A stretch of DNA of 64,000 nucleotides from Terriglobia bacterium (GTDB taxonomy: Bacteria > Acidobacteriota > Terriglobia > Terriglobales > Acidobacteriaceae): positions 1 to 64,000 of the forward strand of contig JAIQEY010000016.1 of NCBI GenBank assembly GCA_020073565.1, given 5' to 3'. A program made the position numbers and the translations under genes. Shown here piece by piece: positions 16,595 through 25,779 of this stretch. The notes beneath the pieces are model-generated. The model saw nothing but the letters and a program-made list of their open reading frames with translations, did no database searches and was not told the origin of the DNA. Position 1 is the stretch's first letter. Every line of letters begins with the position of its first letter.

Positions 16595-18877
16595 TCAGTA
16601 GTGGAACCGGAAACGCATTTCGACAAAGATCTCGCGCGGGTTATTCCAGTGGAAGCCTCCAAAGGTGGTGCTGTTGTCGAGTTCGACGCGCCGGTTGGCG
16701 ACGTTCAGCGCGTTCACCGAGGCCGAGACTCGCTCGCCAAAATCCTTGCCCACCGACAGGTCGAAGGTCGTGTGTCCGGGCAGATAGCCGCCGGGATAGG
16801 GGTTGTCGGGATAAGCATTGAGGAAACCGGAGCCGTAGGAAACGTTGGTAGAAGCATAGGAGCGCCAGGGGAGAGTTACATTGGCTCCGACGCTGAGCGT
16901 GTTGCGCTGGTCGTGGTCGAGGGGGCCGTAATCCAGCGTCGAGAAATCCGTCAGGCCGCCTGTAATCGCGCCCCCGCCCTGGACGATCTGGTTGGAATAG
17001 GCAAGGTGAACCTGTGCACGATGAGCGATGCGCGGCGATCGCAGGGTGAGTTCCCAGCCATTGATGAGGGCCTTTTCGATCGTGAGTGGGAAGAAGAGGT
17101 TCGATTCTCCAATGACCTCGTGGTCAAAGAAATTATTGACGCGGGTGCGGAACGTGCTGGCGTCGAGTGTCCAGCCCCGGAAGGGGATTGCGACACCGAA
17201 CTGGTGTTCCTCGTCGCGCTCCCCGCGAAGCGGGATGAAGGTGACCTCGTTGTCATTCACAAACTGCAATAGGGGACCGGAAACCGTTTGCAGCGGAGGC
17301 GCCTGATAGTAGTGACCGTAGAAAGCCCGGAAGGTCCAACGCAGACGCGGCACAGTGAGGGTTGCGCCAAAACGCGGGCTGATGGCGTTCTCAGACGTGC
17401 CGCTACCGGAGAAATGAGTCGGGCGAAGGCCAACCGAAAAGGTCAGCCAGGGAAAAGGCTTGAATTTGTCATCGAGAAAGAAAGCGGCGAGGCCGCCGGA
17501 GGCGGGCACAGGACCGGGCTGGAAAGGATCGCCCCCGCATTCGGGAAAGTTGGGGTCGCCATTGGTTGGGCAACTGAAGAGAACACCCATGCGGTGATCG
17601 TCGTTCTGGTGGAATCCAAGAAAGCCGACTTGCAAATCGTTCCTGGCGAAGTTCGCGCCAAAGTTCACCTGGCCTCCGGCATACGTCGAGGTGCGGCGAT
17701 CGGTGGTAGCGGTGGGATAGTCGTTCGGCGTGCTCTCGTAGTCGGTGGTGTTGCGATGAAACAAAGGCGACAGGGTGAGCATGAGCTTCGAGTTGAAGGT
17801 GTGAACCCATGAGGCATTGAGAATCGCATCGGATTCGCGGTCGCTGTCACGGAGACCGCTGCTGTCGAACTGCGTACTCTGCAGATCATTGAAGTCTGGG
17901 CTGTAGGGGACCTGGTAGTAGTCCTTGCGCAGAGCAGTAACCAGGCGAAGCTGGTTGGAAGGATTGACATTGAAGAGGAAGGAGCCGAAGCCTCCATAGC
18001 CATTGGCGGCGTCGTGCACGAGCTGGGGAATGGGCGGCTGGATCCCGAGATTGCTGCGGTTTCCGTTCAGGCCGACGTAGTAAGCGAAGCGCTCGGTGTG
18101 ACTGCCGAAACTGAGGGAGTCATTGGTCTGGCAGAAGTTACCGGCGCTGAGAACGAGTTCTGCCTGGTTATTGCGCTCGAAGCCGGTACGCGGCACCACG
18201 TTGAACACGCCGTAGGTGCGATCGCCGAACTCGGCGCCATAGCTGCCGCGGTTCACTTCCATGTAGTCGATATCTTTGGGATCGAATTGCGGGCCGATGT
18301 TGGTGGCGATGTTGGTATTGGGAACCGGGATGCCGTCGACGAGCCAGGTGGTCTGATGGCCGCCGCGGATATGTAGCTGGTCGTGGGTGACGTAGGAGCC
18401 GGGCACGTTGTTGGTAATCATGGCCAGGCTGTTGGTGCGGTCGGCGCCGGGCGTGCGCTGGATATCGAGGCGATCGACCAGGGTGATGGGCGTGGCGGAA
18501 TCAGTGGGAGCTACCACGGGCGCAGCGGAAACCGTGACGCTGGTGTTCGCGGCTGCGACCTTCAACAAAAAGTGGACGACCGGAACCGTGCCCGAGATGA
18601 CGGTGACTTCCTGCGCCGTCTGCTCGAAGCCGGGACTGGCTACGCTCACGGAATACTCGCCGAGCGGGATGGCGTTGAATTGGAATTCGCCGGTAGCGTC
18701 GGTGGTAATGCTCTTGCCCCAGTCCGACGCCTTGGCTTTGAGCATGACCATGGTGCCCTGAATGGGGTGATGCTGCGGGTCGTGCACGACTCCGCGGATC
18801 CCGCCGTAAATGTTTGCGAAGGCGGGGAGACTGGTGAAGAACAGCGTGCAGATCAGGATGAGTCTGTGGCGCGTCAT
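16595..18877 (-). CDS. TonB-dependent outer-membrane receptor with carboxypeptidase-regulatory-like N-domain
   Basis: A 760-residue receptor. A signal peptide (MTRHRLILICTLFFTSLPAFA) is followed by a carboxypeptidase-regulatory-like beta domain (about 25-110; GGIRGVVHDPQHHPIQGTMV), a plug (about 130-235; LHIRGGHQTTWLVDGIPVPN) and a 22-strand-type barrel. It ends in MRFRFHY, with the aromatic last residue that the BAM complex recognises. The substrate is not evident. The gene upstream on the same strand encodes a small secreted Cys/His/Met-rich protein, and skp and a TonB-family gene follow, so a metal such as copper is an attractive guess. Acidobacteria carry many such receptors, often for glycans, so the guess is weak. 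Confidence 0.9.
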   Translation of the reverse strand: MTRHRLILICTLFFTSLPAFANIYGGIRGVVHDPQHHPIQGTMVMLKAKASDWGKSITTDATGEFQFNAIPLGEYSVSVASPGFEQTAQEVTVISGTVPVVHFLLKVAAANTSVTVSAAPVVAPTDSATPITLVDRLDIQRTPGADRTNSLAMITNNVPGSYVTHDQLHIRGGHQTTWLVDGIPVPNTNIATNIGPQFDPKDIDYMEVNRGSYGAEFGDRTYGVFNVVPRTGFERNNQAELVLSAGNFCQTNDSLSFGSHTERFAYYVGLNGNRSNLGIQPPIPQLVHDAANGYGGFGSFLFNVNPSNQLRLVTALRKDYYQVPYSPDFNDLQSTQFDSSGLRDSDRESDAILNASWVHTFNSKLMLTLSPLFHRNTTDYESTPNDYPTATTDRRTSTYAGGQVNFGANFARNDLQVGFLGFHQNDDHRMGVLFSCPTNGDPNFPECGGDPFQPGPVPASGGLAAFFLDDKFKPFPWLTFSVGLRPTHFSGSGTSENAISPRFGATLTVPRLRWTFRAFYGHYYQAPPLQTVSGPLLQFVNDNEVTFIPLRGERDEEHQFGVAIPFRGWTLDASTFRTRVNNFFDHEVIGESNLFFPLTIEKALINGWELTLRSPRIAHRAQVHLAYSNQIVQGGGAITGGLTDFSTLDYGPLDHDQRNTLSVGANVTLPWRSYASTNVSYGSGFLNAYPDNPYPGGYLPGHTTFDLSVGKDFGERVSASVNALNVANRRVELDNSTTFGGFHWNNPREIFVEMRFRFHY

Positions 18878-19010
18878 GTGTGTCGGTCCCTTTTGGCAGT
18901 TACTAAATCGTGAGAAGGCCGCGCCATTGATCCCGGCCGATGCGGGCCGTTCATTGGGATGGCGGCTTCATAGAGAGAATCCCTCACCGCCTGCGTGCCG
19001 ATGTGAGGTA

Positions 19011-19071
19011 GGGGGCCTTCGACTCCGCAGAGCAATCGCCTGCGCGATCACTCTGCTCCGCTCAGGGTGAC
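19011..19071 (-). repeat. CACCCTGAGCG...TCGAAGG-type dispersed repeat
   Basis: Read on the minus strand it starts GTCACCCTGAGCGGAGCAGA and ends with GGAGTCGAAGGCCCC, with an internal hairpin. Related copies are at 34147-34213, 34294-34357 (minus) and 60538-60606. Confidence 0.75.
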
Positions 19072-19083
19072 TAAGCTAGGGAG

Positions 19084-19473
19084 TTAGCCGCGGGGCGGAG
19101 CGCGGGTGGAATCTTGTCCGGGGAGATTGGCGGAGATCTGCGCCGCGAGTTGGGCAGTGGGCGCACCTTCAACCAGAAGGCTGACATAGGGAAGCAGATT
19201 GGAAGCGGGACGGGCCCACCCCGAAGTTTTCAGGCCGCGGCAGCAGTCATGATTCTGGCAGCAGCCGCCGAGGGCACGGAAGGACCTTTCGGGGGCTTCC
19301 TGCGCGGGCGCTTGAGCCATCCCATGATGGCAGTGCATGGCGGGCTGGACAGTCTGAACCGGTGTGCGCATGCAGTGCATGGCTTCCGGTTGATCCGCGC
19401 GGGCGAGCGCCAGCGGCCCGAAGGCCGGGAGGAGCATAGCCAGCAGCAGGAATTTTGCAGTCCAACGATGCAT
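19084..19473 (-). CDS. Small secreted Cys/His/Met-rich protein, possible copper binder
   Basis: The protein has 129 residues from the ATG at 19473. I reject the longer ORF from 19659 because a signal peptide begins exactly here (MHRWTAKFLLLAMLLPAFG, cleavage near ALARA). The mature part holds MHCM, MHCHHGM and CCQNHDCCRG, a density of soft-metal ligands typical of copper- or zinc-handling periplasmic proteins. I do not recognise the family. It precedes a TonB-dependent receptor by 206 bp on the same strand. Pairing of a small Met/His-rich protein with a receptor resembles known bacterial copper-uptake loci, but this is inference. Confidence 0.65.
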   Translation of the reverse strand: MHRWTAKFLLLAMLLPAFGPLALARADQPEAMHCMRTPVQTVQPAMHCHHGMAQAPAQEAPERSFRALGGCCQNHDCCRGLKTSGWARPASNLLPYVSLLVEGAPTAQLAAQISANLPGQDSTRAPPRG

Positions 19474-19625
19474 GGTTTTGTCGGTGCTGCGTGGCTTGGG
19501 GGTGCCGACGCTCGAGATCCCACATCCAATGGGAGACAGCATATCAGTATTCAGTACCCGGCTACCAGTACTGAGTTGTCGCTGGCGGTCTGGGTACAAG
19601 TTACTGATTCCTGTACCATTTCCCT

Positions 19626-21059
19626 GTGCGCGGGCTGGTTGAGCGGGTGCTGGACACAATTCGCAAGCGGGAACTGATTAAGGCGGGAGACCGCGTGGCC
19701 GTGGCCGTTTCTGGCGGCGCGGATTCTATCGCGCTTCTGCTTCTGCTGTTGGAGTTGCGGGGTGAGTTGGGGATTGTGCTCGCGGTTGCCCACGTCAATC
19801 ACAAGCTGCGGGGTGCGGAATCGGACGAGGACGAGCGCTTCGTGGCGGACTTGGCGCGCCGCCACGACCTTGAATTTCTGGTGGTTACTGCTCCTGTGGG
19901 CCGAGAGCGAAGGTCAGGAATTGAGGCGGCGGCGCGCACGCTGCGCTACGACTTTTTCCGGGAGTTGGTGCGGGGCTCGCCAGATCCCACTCATTCGCAA
20001 AGAACGCGAATGAGTGGGGCACCCGTTCAGAAGATTGCTACGGCTCATACGCTCGACGACCAGGCAGAGACTGTTCTGCTGCGCATGCTGCGGGGCACGG
20101 GGGTCCGGGGGCTGGCGGGGATCCATCCGCGGCTGATTTTGCGAGATGACGGGCGGATGTGCGGGGAGGTGGTCCGGCCGCTGCTTCAGGTGCGGCGTGC
20201 GGATCTGCAGGAATTCTTGCGCGCGCGCGGGCAGCCGTGGCGCGAGGATTCTTCCAATCGCGATCCGAGTTTTCTTCGCAATCGGCTGCGGTTGGCTGTG
20301 CTGCCGCTCCTGAAGGAAAGCTTCGGAGAGCCGGCCGTGGAGAATCTTGCCGATCTCGCGGAGATTGCCCGCGCTGAGGAGGCACACTGGGAGCGCGGGC
20401 ATCCCGAGGTTCGTGCGGCCGAGGGCGCCTTGAAGGTGGCATCGTTGTCGGAGATGCCGCTGGCTGCGCGGCGGCGGCTGGTCCGCAACTGGCTGGAAAC
20501 GAATCTGGGTTCGCGCTGCGTTTCGTTTCGGGTGATTGAAGACGTGCTGGAACTGGCTGCGGGTGCCGTGGGTCGGACTCTGGAACTTCCCGGGGGGCGG
20601 ACTCTTCGGCGGGCTCAACGCGAGCTGCGTTGGGAAGCCGCGCACGATCGACAGCATGGGGATTACGAATATGACTTGTCCGTCCCGGGCTCGGTTGAGG
20701 TTCCTGAACTGGGTGTTCGAATTGAAGCCACGCTTACGGATTGGGACCGCGTTCCGGAGTCGGAGAGATCTCAGGTGCTTGATCCCTGCAAGTTGAGCGG
20801 CCAAGTGAGAATTCGAAATTGGCGTCCGGGGGACCGGTTTTGGCCGGCCAATACGAAGCAGCCTAAGAAAGTGAAGGAGTTGCTCAGCGACCGGCACGTG
20901 GTCGGAAGCGAAAAGAAGTTATGGCCGGTGATCGAAATGGGCGGGGAGTTGGTCTGGATGCGGGGATTCGGGGCGACTGCGGGCTTCGCGCCGTTGCGCA
21001 GCGCTGCACGGGTTCTTTGGATTTACGAGGTTCCGGGCAGCTTCAAGACAAAGGCATAA
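19626..21059 (+). CDS. tilS: tRNA(Ile)-lysidine synthase, with a repeat-derived insertion
   Basis: TilS attaches lysine to C34 of the AUA-reading tRNA(Ile) using ATP. The 477-residue protein has the N-type ATP pyrophosphatase loop SGGADS near residue 28 and the HTLDDQAETVLLR block, followed by the C-terminal tRNA-binding domains. Between YDFFRELV and KIATAHTLDD there are about 17 extra residues (RGSPDPTHSQRTRMSGAPVQ) encoded largely by a perfect 13-bp inverted repeat at 19986-20018. The likely start is GTG at 19626; a TACCAT hexamer ends 6 nt before it. hpt and ftsH follow on the same strand, the order known from Bacillus. Confidence 0.93.
   Translation: MRGLVERVLDTIRKRELIKAGDRVAVAVSGGADSIALLLLLLELRGELGIVLAVAHVNHKLRGAESDEDERFVADLARRHDLEFLVVTAPVGRERRSGIEAAARTLRYDFFRELVRGSPDPTHSQRTRMSGAPVQKIATAHTLDDQAETVLLRMLRGTGVRGLAGIHPRLILRDDGRMCGEVVRPLLQVRRADLQEFLRARGQPWREDSSNRDPSFLRNRLRLAVLPLLKESFGEPAVENLADLAEIARAEEAHWERGHPEVRAAEGALKVASLSEMPLAARRRLVRNWLETNLGSRCVSFRVIEDVLELAAGAVGRTLELPGGRTLRRAQRELRWEAAHDRQHGDYEYDLSVPGSVEVPELGVRIEATLTDWDRVPESERSQVLDPCKLSGQVRIRNWRPGDRFWPANTKQPKKVKELLSDRHVVGSEKKLWPVIEMGGELVWMRGFGATAGFAPLRSAARVLWIYEVPGSFKTKA
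19986..20018. repeat. Perfect palindromic repeat inside tilS
   Basis: CCCACTCATTCGC (19986-19998) and GCGAATGAGTGGG (20006-20018) are perfect complements around a 7-nt loop. The element is in frame and encodes residues not expected in TilS. Confidence 0.85.
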
Positions 21060-21178
21060 CCGCAAAGGACACAGAGGGACACAGAGGGGCACAGAGCTAG
21101 CGCACAAAATCGTCAACACGGACGGGATGTTCGCCGCTATGATGTAGGTAACGTTTTTACGGAGGCGCCCCTTCAACC

Positions 21179-21712
21179 ATGACTGCTTCGCCGACTACAG
21201 CTTTGCGCCCGGTGATCTCGGCCGACCAGATTCAAAAGAGAATCCGCGAAATCGGACGGCAGATTTCCGACGACTACCGCGGCCAGACGGTGGTTGCGCT
21301 GGGAATGCTCGAGAACGGGTTCATGTTCATGAGCGACCTGGTGCGCGCGCTGGATGTGCCTGTGGTCTGCACGTTTATCAAGCCAAAATATAAAGAGACG
21401 CAGCAGGGCGAGGCCTCGCTGTTGGAGATTCTCTTCAGTCACGAACTAAACATTCAAGGCAAGCACGTGCTGGTCGTGGAGGGGTTGGTGCATTCGGGGG
21501 TCACTACGGAGTTCATGATGAGCGACCTGAAGGCGCGGGGCGCGGCGTCGGTGAAGCTGGTGACTCTGCTAGATCGGCAGTCGGCGCGGCGAGTCCCCCT
21601 GCAGCCGGACTATTTCGGGTTCCTGGTGGATGACGCGTTTTTGTGCGGGTACGGGCTGGGGAATCCGGAGCAGACCGGCCGGAATTTGCCGTATCTGGCG
21701 GCGACGGGGTAG
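21179..21712 (+). CDS. hpt: Hypoxanthine phosphoribosyltransferase-like protein with altered PRPP motif
   Basis: A 177-residue type I phosphoribosyltransferase of the hypoxanthine-guanine family, by overall pattern and by position between tilS and ftsH. The usual PRPP loop (consensus VEDIxDTGxT) reads VLVVEGLVHSGVTTEF at about residues 94-109, so the second acidic residue is Gly and the later Asp is His. The purine-side segment YGLGNPEQTGRNLPY also departs from the usual YGLDYxExYRNLPY. It may have low salvage activity or act as a partner protein for TilS or FtsH, as HprT does in Bacillus. The start ATG follows the motif GGAGGCGCCCCTTCAACC, which contains a good ribosome site. Confidence 0.8.
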   Translation: MTASPTTALRPVISADQIQKRIREIGRQISDDYRGQTVVALGMLENGFMFMSDLVRALDVPVVCTFIKPKYKETQQGEASLLEILFSHELNIQGKHVLVVEGLVHSGVTTEFMMSDLKARGAASVKLVTLLDRQSARRVPLQPDYFGFLVDDAFLCGYGLGNPEQTGRNLPYLAATG

Positions 21713-21713
21713 A

Positions 21714-21783
21714 GCTTCGAGCCACGAGCTGCGGGCTTCGAGCAAACCCTGTCTAGTAGCTCGCGGCTCGTAGCTCGAGGCTG
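21714..21783. repeat. Inverted repeat with CGAGCTGCGGGCTTCGAGC-type arms
   Basis: GAGCTTCGAGCCACGAGCTG at the left is complementary to the TAGTAGCTCGCGGCTCGTAG arm at the right. It follows the hpt stop directly and may help end or attenuate transcription before ftsH. Confidence 0.65.
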
Positions 21784-21953
21784 AGTCCCCTGTGACTTCT
21801 GTCACTTCCTTCTGATTTCCCGTTTTCTCTGGAAAAGGGCTAGAATTGAGCGGCAGGCATTTTCCGTCGAATTCCCCGTCTCCGGCATCTAATACGTCCA
21901 GAGGCGGCTTCTTGTTTTCTACGGGCAAGGCGCTGCATTCAGAGGAGTTTTAG

Positions 21954-23861
21954 GTGAATTCGACGCTCAAGACGGTGTTGTTTTGGCTGGTGATCGTGGT
22001 GTCCGCGTTTCTGCTCTGGCAGGTGGTGCGTACCGGGAGCAGCGGTCCCAAGGAAAAAGAAGTTAACTTTTCGCAGTTCATGTCGGACGTGGATCAGGGC
22101 CTGGTGCGTGAGGTGGTCATCACCGCGCAGGACGTGAAGGGCAAATATAAGAACGACAATTCCAGTTTCCATTCGACGGTTCCGCCGAACTATCCCGATA
22201 TGTACAAGACGCTGCGCGACAAGGGCGTCAGCGTCAACGTGAAGGACATCACCAACGGCACCTGGCCGAGCTGGATTCTGAACCTTGCTCCGCTGGTGCT
22301 GCTGGCGGCGCTGTGGTTCTTCATGATCCGGCAGATGCAGACAGGCGGCAACAAGGCGCTGTCGTTCGGCAAGAGCCGGGCGCGATTGCTCTCCATGCAG
22401 CAGAAGAAAGTCACATTCAAGGATGTGGCGGGCGTGGATGAGGCCAAGGAAGAACTGCGCGAGATTATTGAATTCTTGCGCGAAGCGCAGAAATTTCAAA
22501 AGCTGGGCGGACGCATTCCGAAGGGCGTGCTGCTGGTCGGAGCTCCGGGGACCGGCAAGACCCTGCTGGCGCGCGCGGTGGCCGGTGAAGCGAATGTGCC
22601 CTTCTTCTCGATCTCCGGCTCCGACTTCGTGGAAATGTTCGTGGGCGTGGGTGCGAGCCGGGTGCGCGACCTGTTTGAACAAGGCAAGAAGAACGCTCCC
22701 TGCATTATTTTCATCGATGAAATTGATGCTGTCGGCCGTCACCGGGGCGCGGGTCTCGGTGGCGGGCACGATGAGCGCGAGCAGACCCTCAATCAGTTGC
22801 TGGTCGAAATGGACGGTTTCGAGTCCAACGATGGCGTCATTTTGATGGCCGCCACAAACCGGCCGGATGTGCTGGATCCGGCGCTGCTTCGGCCGGGACG
22901 GTTTGATCGGCGCGTGGTAGTCAATCGGCCGGATGTGCGCGGGCGCGAAGAAATCCTGCGCGTGCACACACGCAAAATTCCGCTGGCGGACGATGTGGAA
23001 TTGCAGGTACTGGCTCGCGGCACACCGGGATTCTCGGGTGCTGATCTGGCGAATATGGTCAATGAAGCGGCGCTGGCGGCGGCTCGGCAGAATCGCAAGG
23101 CCGTGCTGATGTACGACTTTGAGTTGGCCAAGGACAAAGTTCTGATGGGCGTGGAGCGCAAGTCGCTTCTGCTCTCGGACGAAGAGAAGAAGAATACCGC
23201 GTACCACGAGGCGGGACACGCGCTGGTGGCGGCCAAGCTGCCGTACTCCGATCCCGTGCACAAGGTCACGATCATTCCGCGCGGCATGGCGCTCGGTTTG
23301 ACCATGCAGTTGCCAACCGACGATCGCCACAACTACTACAAGAACTACCTCGACACGCAGATCGCCATCCTGATGGGCGGGCGGATTGCGGAAGAGCTTT
23401 TCCTGAACCTGATGTCGACCGGCGCAGGCAACGATATCGAACGGGCGACCGAACTGGCACGCAAGATGGTTTGCGAGTGGGGCATGAGCGAACTGGGACC
23501 TCTGACCTTCGGGAAGAAGGAAGAGCAGATCTTCCTGGGCCGCGAGATTGCACAGCACCGCGACTACAGTGAAGCGACCGCCATCCAGATTGACGAAGAA
23601 GTCCGCAAGATGGTGGGCGCGGGCTACGCCACCGCAAAAGGGATCTTGTCCGACAATCGCGAGACACTGGAGAGGATCGCACGGGCCCTGATTGAACGCG
23701 AAGTGCTGGATGCTTCCGAGATCAAGATGCTGGTCGAGGGGACGGATCTTCCACCGTTCAAGCCGCTGAGTCCGAAGCCTGACGACGGTGTGCAGCAGGT
23801 AATCAAACCGGAGCCGGGACGGGTTCCGACCAAGGGCGGGGAACGGCCGGCAACAGCGTAG
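21954..23861 (+). CDS. ftsH: ATP-dependent zinc metalloprotease FtsH
   Basis: FtsH is a hexameric inner-membrane AAA protease that removes misassembled membrane proteins and, in several bacteria, sets LpxC levels. The 635 residues contain helix 1 (about 3-22), a periplasmic domain, helix 2 (about 103-121), Walker A GAPGTGKT near 198, Walker [10 protein letters not shown], the second region of homology RPGRFDRR and the zinc site HEAGH near 421. Translation starts at GTG 21954 with AGAGGAG 7 nt upstream. lpxC lies 2 kb downstream, which is interesting given that LpxC is an FtsH substrate in Enterobacteria. Confidence 0.97.
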   Translation: MNSTLKTVLFWLVIVVSAFLLWQVVRTGSSGPKEKEVNFSQFMSDVDQGLVREVVITAQDVKGKYKNDNSSFHSTVPPNYPDMYKTLRDKGVSVNVKDITNGTWPSWILNLAPLVLLAALWFFMIRQMQTGGNKALSFGKSRARLLSMQQKKVTFKDVAGVDEAKEELREIIEFLREAQKFQKLGGRIPKGVLLVGAPGTGKTLLARAVAGEANVPFFSISGSDFVEMFVGVGASRVRDLFEQGKKNAPCIIFIDEIDAVGRHRGAGLGGGHDEREQTLNQLLVEMDGFESNDGVILMAATNRPDVLDPALLRPGRFDRRVVVNRPDVRGREEILRVHTRKIPLADDVELQVLARGTPGFSGADLANMVNEAALAAARQNRKAVLMYDFELAKDKVLMGVERKSLLLSDEEKKNTAYHEAGHALVAAKLPYSDPVHKVTIIPRGMALGLTMQLPTDDRHNYYKNYLDTQIAILMGGRIAEELFLNLMSTGAGNDIERATELARKMVCEWGMSELGPLTFGKKEEQIFLGREIAQHRDYSEATAIQIDEEVRKMVGAGYATAKGILSDNRETLERIARALIEREVLDASEIKMLVEGTDLPPFKPLSPKPDDGVQQVIKPEPGRVPTKGGERPATA

Positions 23862-23863
23862 AG

Positions 23864-23890
23864 AGCAGTTCCCGGTTCTCAGTTCTCAGT
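23864..23890. repeat. TTCTCAGTTCTCAG repeat after ftsH
   Basis: A tandem of AGTTCTC/CAGTTC units directly after the ftsH stop. The same unit is found upstream of gyrA at 43335-43371. Confidence 0.65.
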
Positions 23891-23910
23891 GGGCGGCCTT
23901 TGGGCCGCCC
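23891..23910 (+). terminator. Hairpin after ftsH
   Basis: GGGCGGCC and GGCCGCCC form an 8-bp GC-rich stem with a 4-nt loop, followed by TTATACTTT. The T-tract is poor, so termination may be partial. Confidence 0.5.
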
Positions 23911-23952
23911 TTATACTTTGCCGCCAATCCTATCCTGTAAAATCAAGCCTCT

Positions 23953-24714
23953 ATGGAGATCTCGCTGGCTTCAAAAGTTGCACTGATTACCGGTGGATCC
24001 CGCGGCATTGGTGCGGCTACTGTACGGATGTTTGTGCAGGCGGGGGCCAAGGTTGTTTTCAACTATCAAGCGGCCCAGTCGCAGGCCGAGGACCTGGTCC
24101 GCGAACTGGGTGCGGGGCACTGCCGCGCGATCCAATGCGATCTCTCGACTACCGAAGCGGCCGGGCAACTGGTTTCTGCGGCCGTCGCGGCGTTCGGACG
24201 GCTCGACATTCTGGTTGCCAACCACGGCATCTGGCCTGCTGAAGATGCGCCCATCGACCGCATGCTCGACGAACAGTGGCATCGCACGATCGCCGTGAAT
24301 CTCGACAGCGTCTTCTCGCTCGTCAAGCATTCGGTCGGGCAGATGAAGAAGCAGGGCGGCGGCCACATTGTGCTGGTCAGTTCCACATCGGGGCAGCGCG
24401 GCGAGGCTTTCCACTGCGACTATGCGGCGACCAAGGGTGCGCTGATCAGCATGGCGAAAGGGCTCTCGACGGAGCTGGCGGGTGACGGCATCCGCGTCAA
24501 CTGCGTGGCGCCGGGATGGGTGGCTACGGATATGTCGGCACCAGCGCTGAACGATCCGGCAACGCGCGACAAGATCTTCGGCTCGATTCCGCTGGGCCGG
24601 GTCGGAACGCCGGAAGAAATTGCGGCGCCCATTCTGTTTCTCTGCACGCCGCATGCGGGGTTTGTTACGGGCGAAGTCTTCAACGTGAACGGCGGCGCGG
24701 TGCTAGCGGGCTAG
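23953..24714 (+). CDS. Short-chain dehydrogenase/reductase (FabG-like)
   Basis: A 253-residue classical SDR with TGGSRGIG near residue 14, the NHG variant of the usual NNAG, the catalytic serine in LVSSTSG and tyrosine/lysine in YAATK, and the FabG-like ending TGEVFNVNGGAVL. It should be an NADP(H)-dependent oxidoreductase of a small ketone or alcohol, possibly a 3-ketoacyl-ACP reductase. It is separate from the ftsH unit because a hairpin lies between them. A TAAAAT hexamer lies 9 nt before the ATG. Confidence 0.88.
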   Translation: MEISLASKVALITGGSRGIGAATVRMFVQAGAKVVFNYQAAQSQAEDLVRELGAGHCRAIQCDLSTTEAAGQLVSAAVAAFGRLDILVANHGIWPAEDAPIDRMLDEQWHRTIAVNLDSVFSLVKHSVGQMKKQGGGHIVLVSSTSGQRGEAFHCDYAATKGALISMAKGLSTELAGDGIRVNCVAPGWVATDMSAPALNDPATRDKIFGSIPLGRVGTPEEIAAPILFLCTPHAGFVTGEVFNVNGGAVLAG

Positions 24715-24823
24715 GGCGGAGCACAAGCAAGAAGATCTGCCGAGTTGGACGGCCGAGGGCGGCTGTCGCTACGTGATTCGGTACAGCTAAAATCGTTCTG
24801 GATGCTTCTAAGTCCATAGAATC

Positions 24824-25681
24824 ATGAAGTGTTTTGCAATCATACTTTTGTTGTTCGCCTTGGGCTGGGCCCAGGCTGGGGCACCCAAGCCGGCCCCCAA
24901 CCTGAATGACTCCGACAATGCCCGCAAGGCTCGGGCGCTGCTGGACCAGGCAATCCAGGCCTTGGGCGGACAGGCCTATCTCAGCTACCAGAACAAGGCT
25001 GAGCAAGGGCGCTACTATCCGCTGTACCACGGACGGACGAATAGCGCTGGGATTGCCTACAACTACTACATCCAGTATCCGGACAAAGACCGCTTCGAAG
25101 TGATCCACCTGCAGGCCTACCACTTGTTCATCTTTGATGTGAACAATGTGCAGCTCAAGGACAAGTCCGACATCGTGGTCATTCACAATGGTCTGAAGGG
25201 CTACGAAACGACCTACAAGGGGACAGCTGCGCAGGACCCGGAAGATCTGGCGAACTACCTGCGCCGGCGGCAGCATTCGCTGGAGTGGGTGTTTCGGAAG
25301 TGGTGCAACGATCACGGGGTTGCTCTTTTCTCCGATGGGGTTGCGGTGGTGGATGCGAAGGCGACGGACCAGGTTTCGCTGCTCAACAGCCAGAACGACG
25401 CGGTGACCGTGTACCTTGACCAGAACACTCATTTGCCCGTCAAGACCAGCTATTCCTGGCGTGATCCGACCGACAAACAGAAGAACGTCGAAGAAGAGAT
25501 TTACGACCTTTACAAGCCGGTGGACGGCATCATGTCGCCCCACTCCGTAACGCGCAATTTCAATGGCGAAATGTCGATGCAGCGGTTCATCAACACGGTC
25601 CACTACAACCTGCAACTGCCGGAGTCTACTTTTGAAGCCAAGGTGAATTACGACCCGAAACAGGGGCCCCAAAAACGGTAA
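24824..25681 (+). CDS. Secreted protein of unknown function (lipoprotein-carrier-like)
   Basis: A 285-residue protein with a signal peptide (MKCFAIILLLFALGWAQA). The mature part, with ALLDQAIQALGGQAYLSY and many Tyr- and Trp-rich beta-strand-like stretches, has the look of the LolA/LolB-like lipoprotein-carrier fold often seen in acidobacterial secreted proteins. The residues YDLYKPVDGIMSPHSV also fit that pattern. I cannot assign a substrate. It lies between an SDR gene and lpxC on the same strand, with the lpxC promoter downstream. Confidence 0.75.
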   Translation: MKCFAIILLLFALGWAQAGAPKPAPNLNDSDNARKARALLDQAIQALGGQAYLSYQNKAEQGRYYPLYHGRTNSAGIAYNYYIQYPDKDRFEVIHLQAYHLFIFDVNNVQLKDKSDIVVIHNGLKGYETTYKGTAAQDPEDLANYLRRRQHSLEWVFRKWCNDHGVALFSDGVAVVDAKATDQVSLLNSQNDAVTVYLDQNTHLPVKTSYSWRDPTDKQKNVEEEIYDLYKPVDGIMSPHSVTRNFNGEMSMQRFINTVHYNLQLPESTFEAKVNYDPKQGPQKR

Positions 25682-25708
25682 CAACCCGGCAAAATCACCC
25701 CAAACACC

Positions 25709-25738
25709 TTGGTAACACGGTCCCAGGCACCCTACAAT
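25709..25738 (+). promoter_or_regulatory. Predicted lpxC promoter
   Basis: TTGGTA (25709-25714) and TACAAT (25733-25738) are separated by 18 bp. Transcription would start near 25745, giving a leader of about 120 nt before lpxC. Confidence 0.55.
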
Positions 25739-25779
25739 CTGTTCTTCCTTAACGACTTAGCGTTTTCCGGAAGGGTTTC

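Noticed and set aside
18383-18913. Plus-strand ORFs across the TonB-dependent receptor
   Set aside because: They oppose a receptor with a signal peptide, plug motifs and a proper aromatic C-terminus.
21939-23558. Minus-strand ORF of 539 codons
   Set aside because: Antisense to ftsH, which has all its catalytic motifs. The shadow translation is compositionally biased.
24737-24775. Possible further GGGACGG...-type palindrome
   Set aside because: GGACGGCCGAGGGCGGCTGTC matches the repeat only in part and does not form a clean stem.
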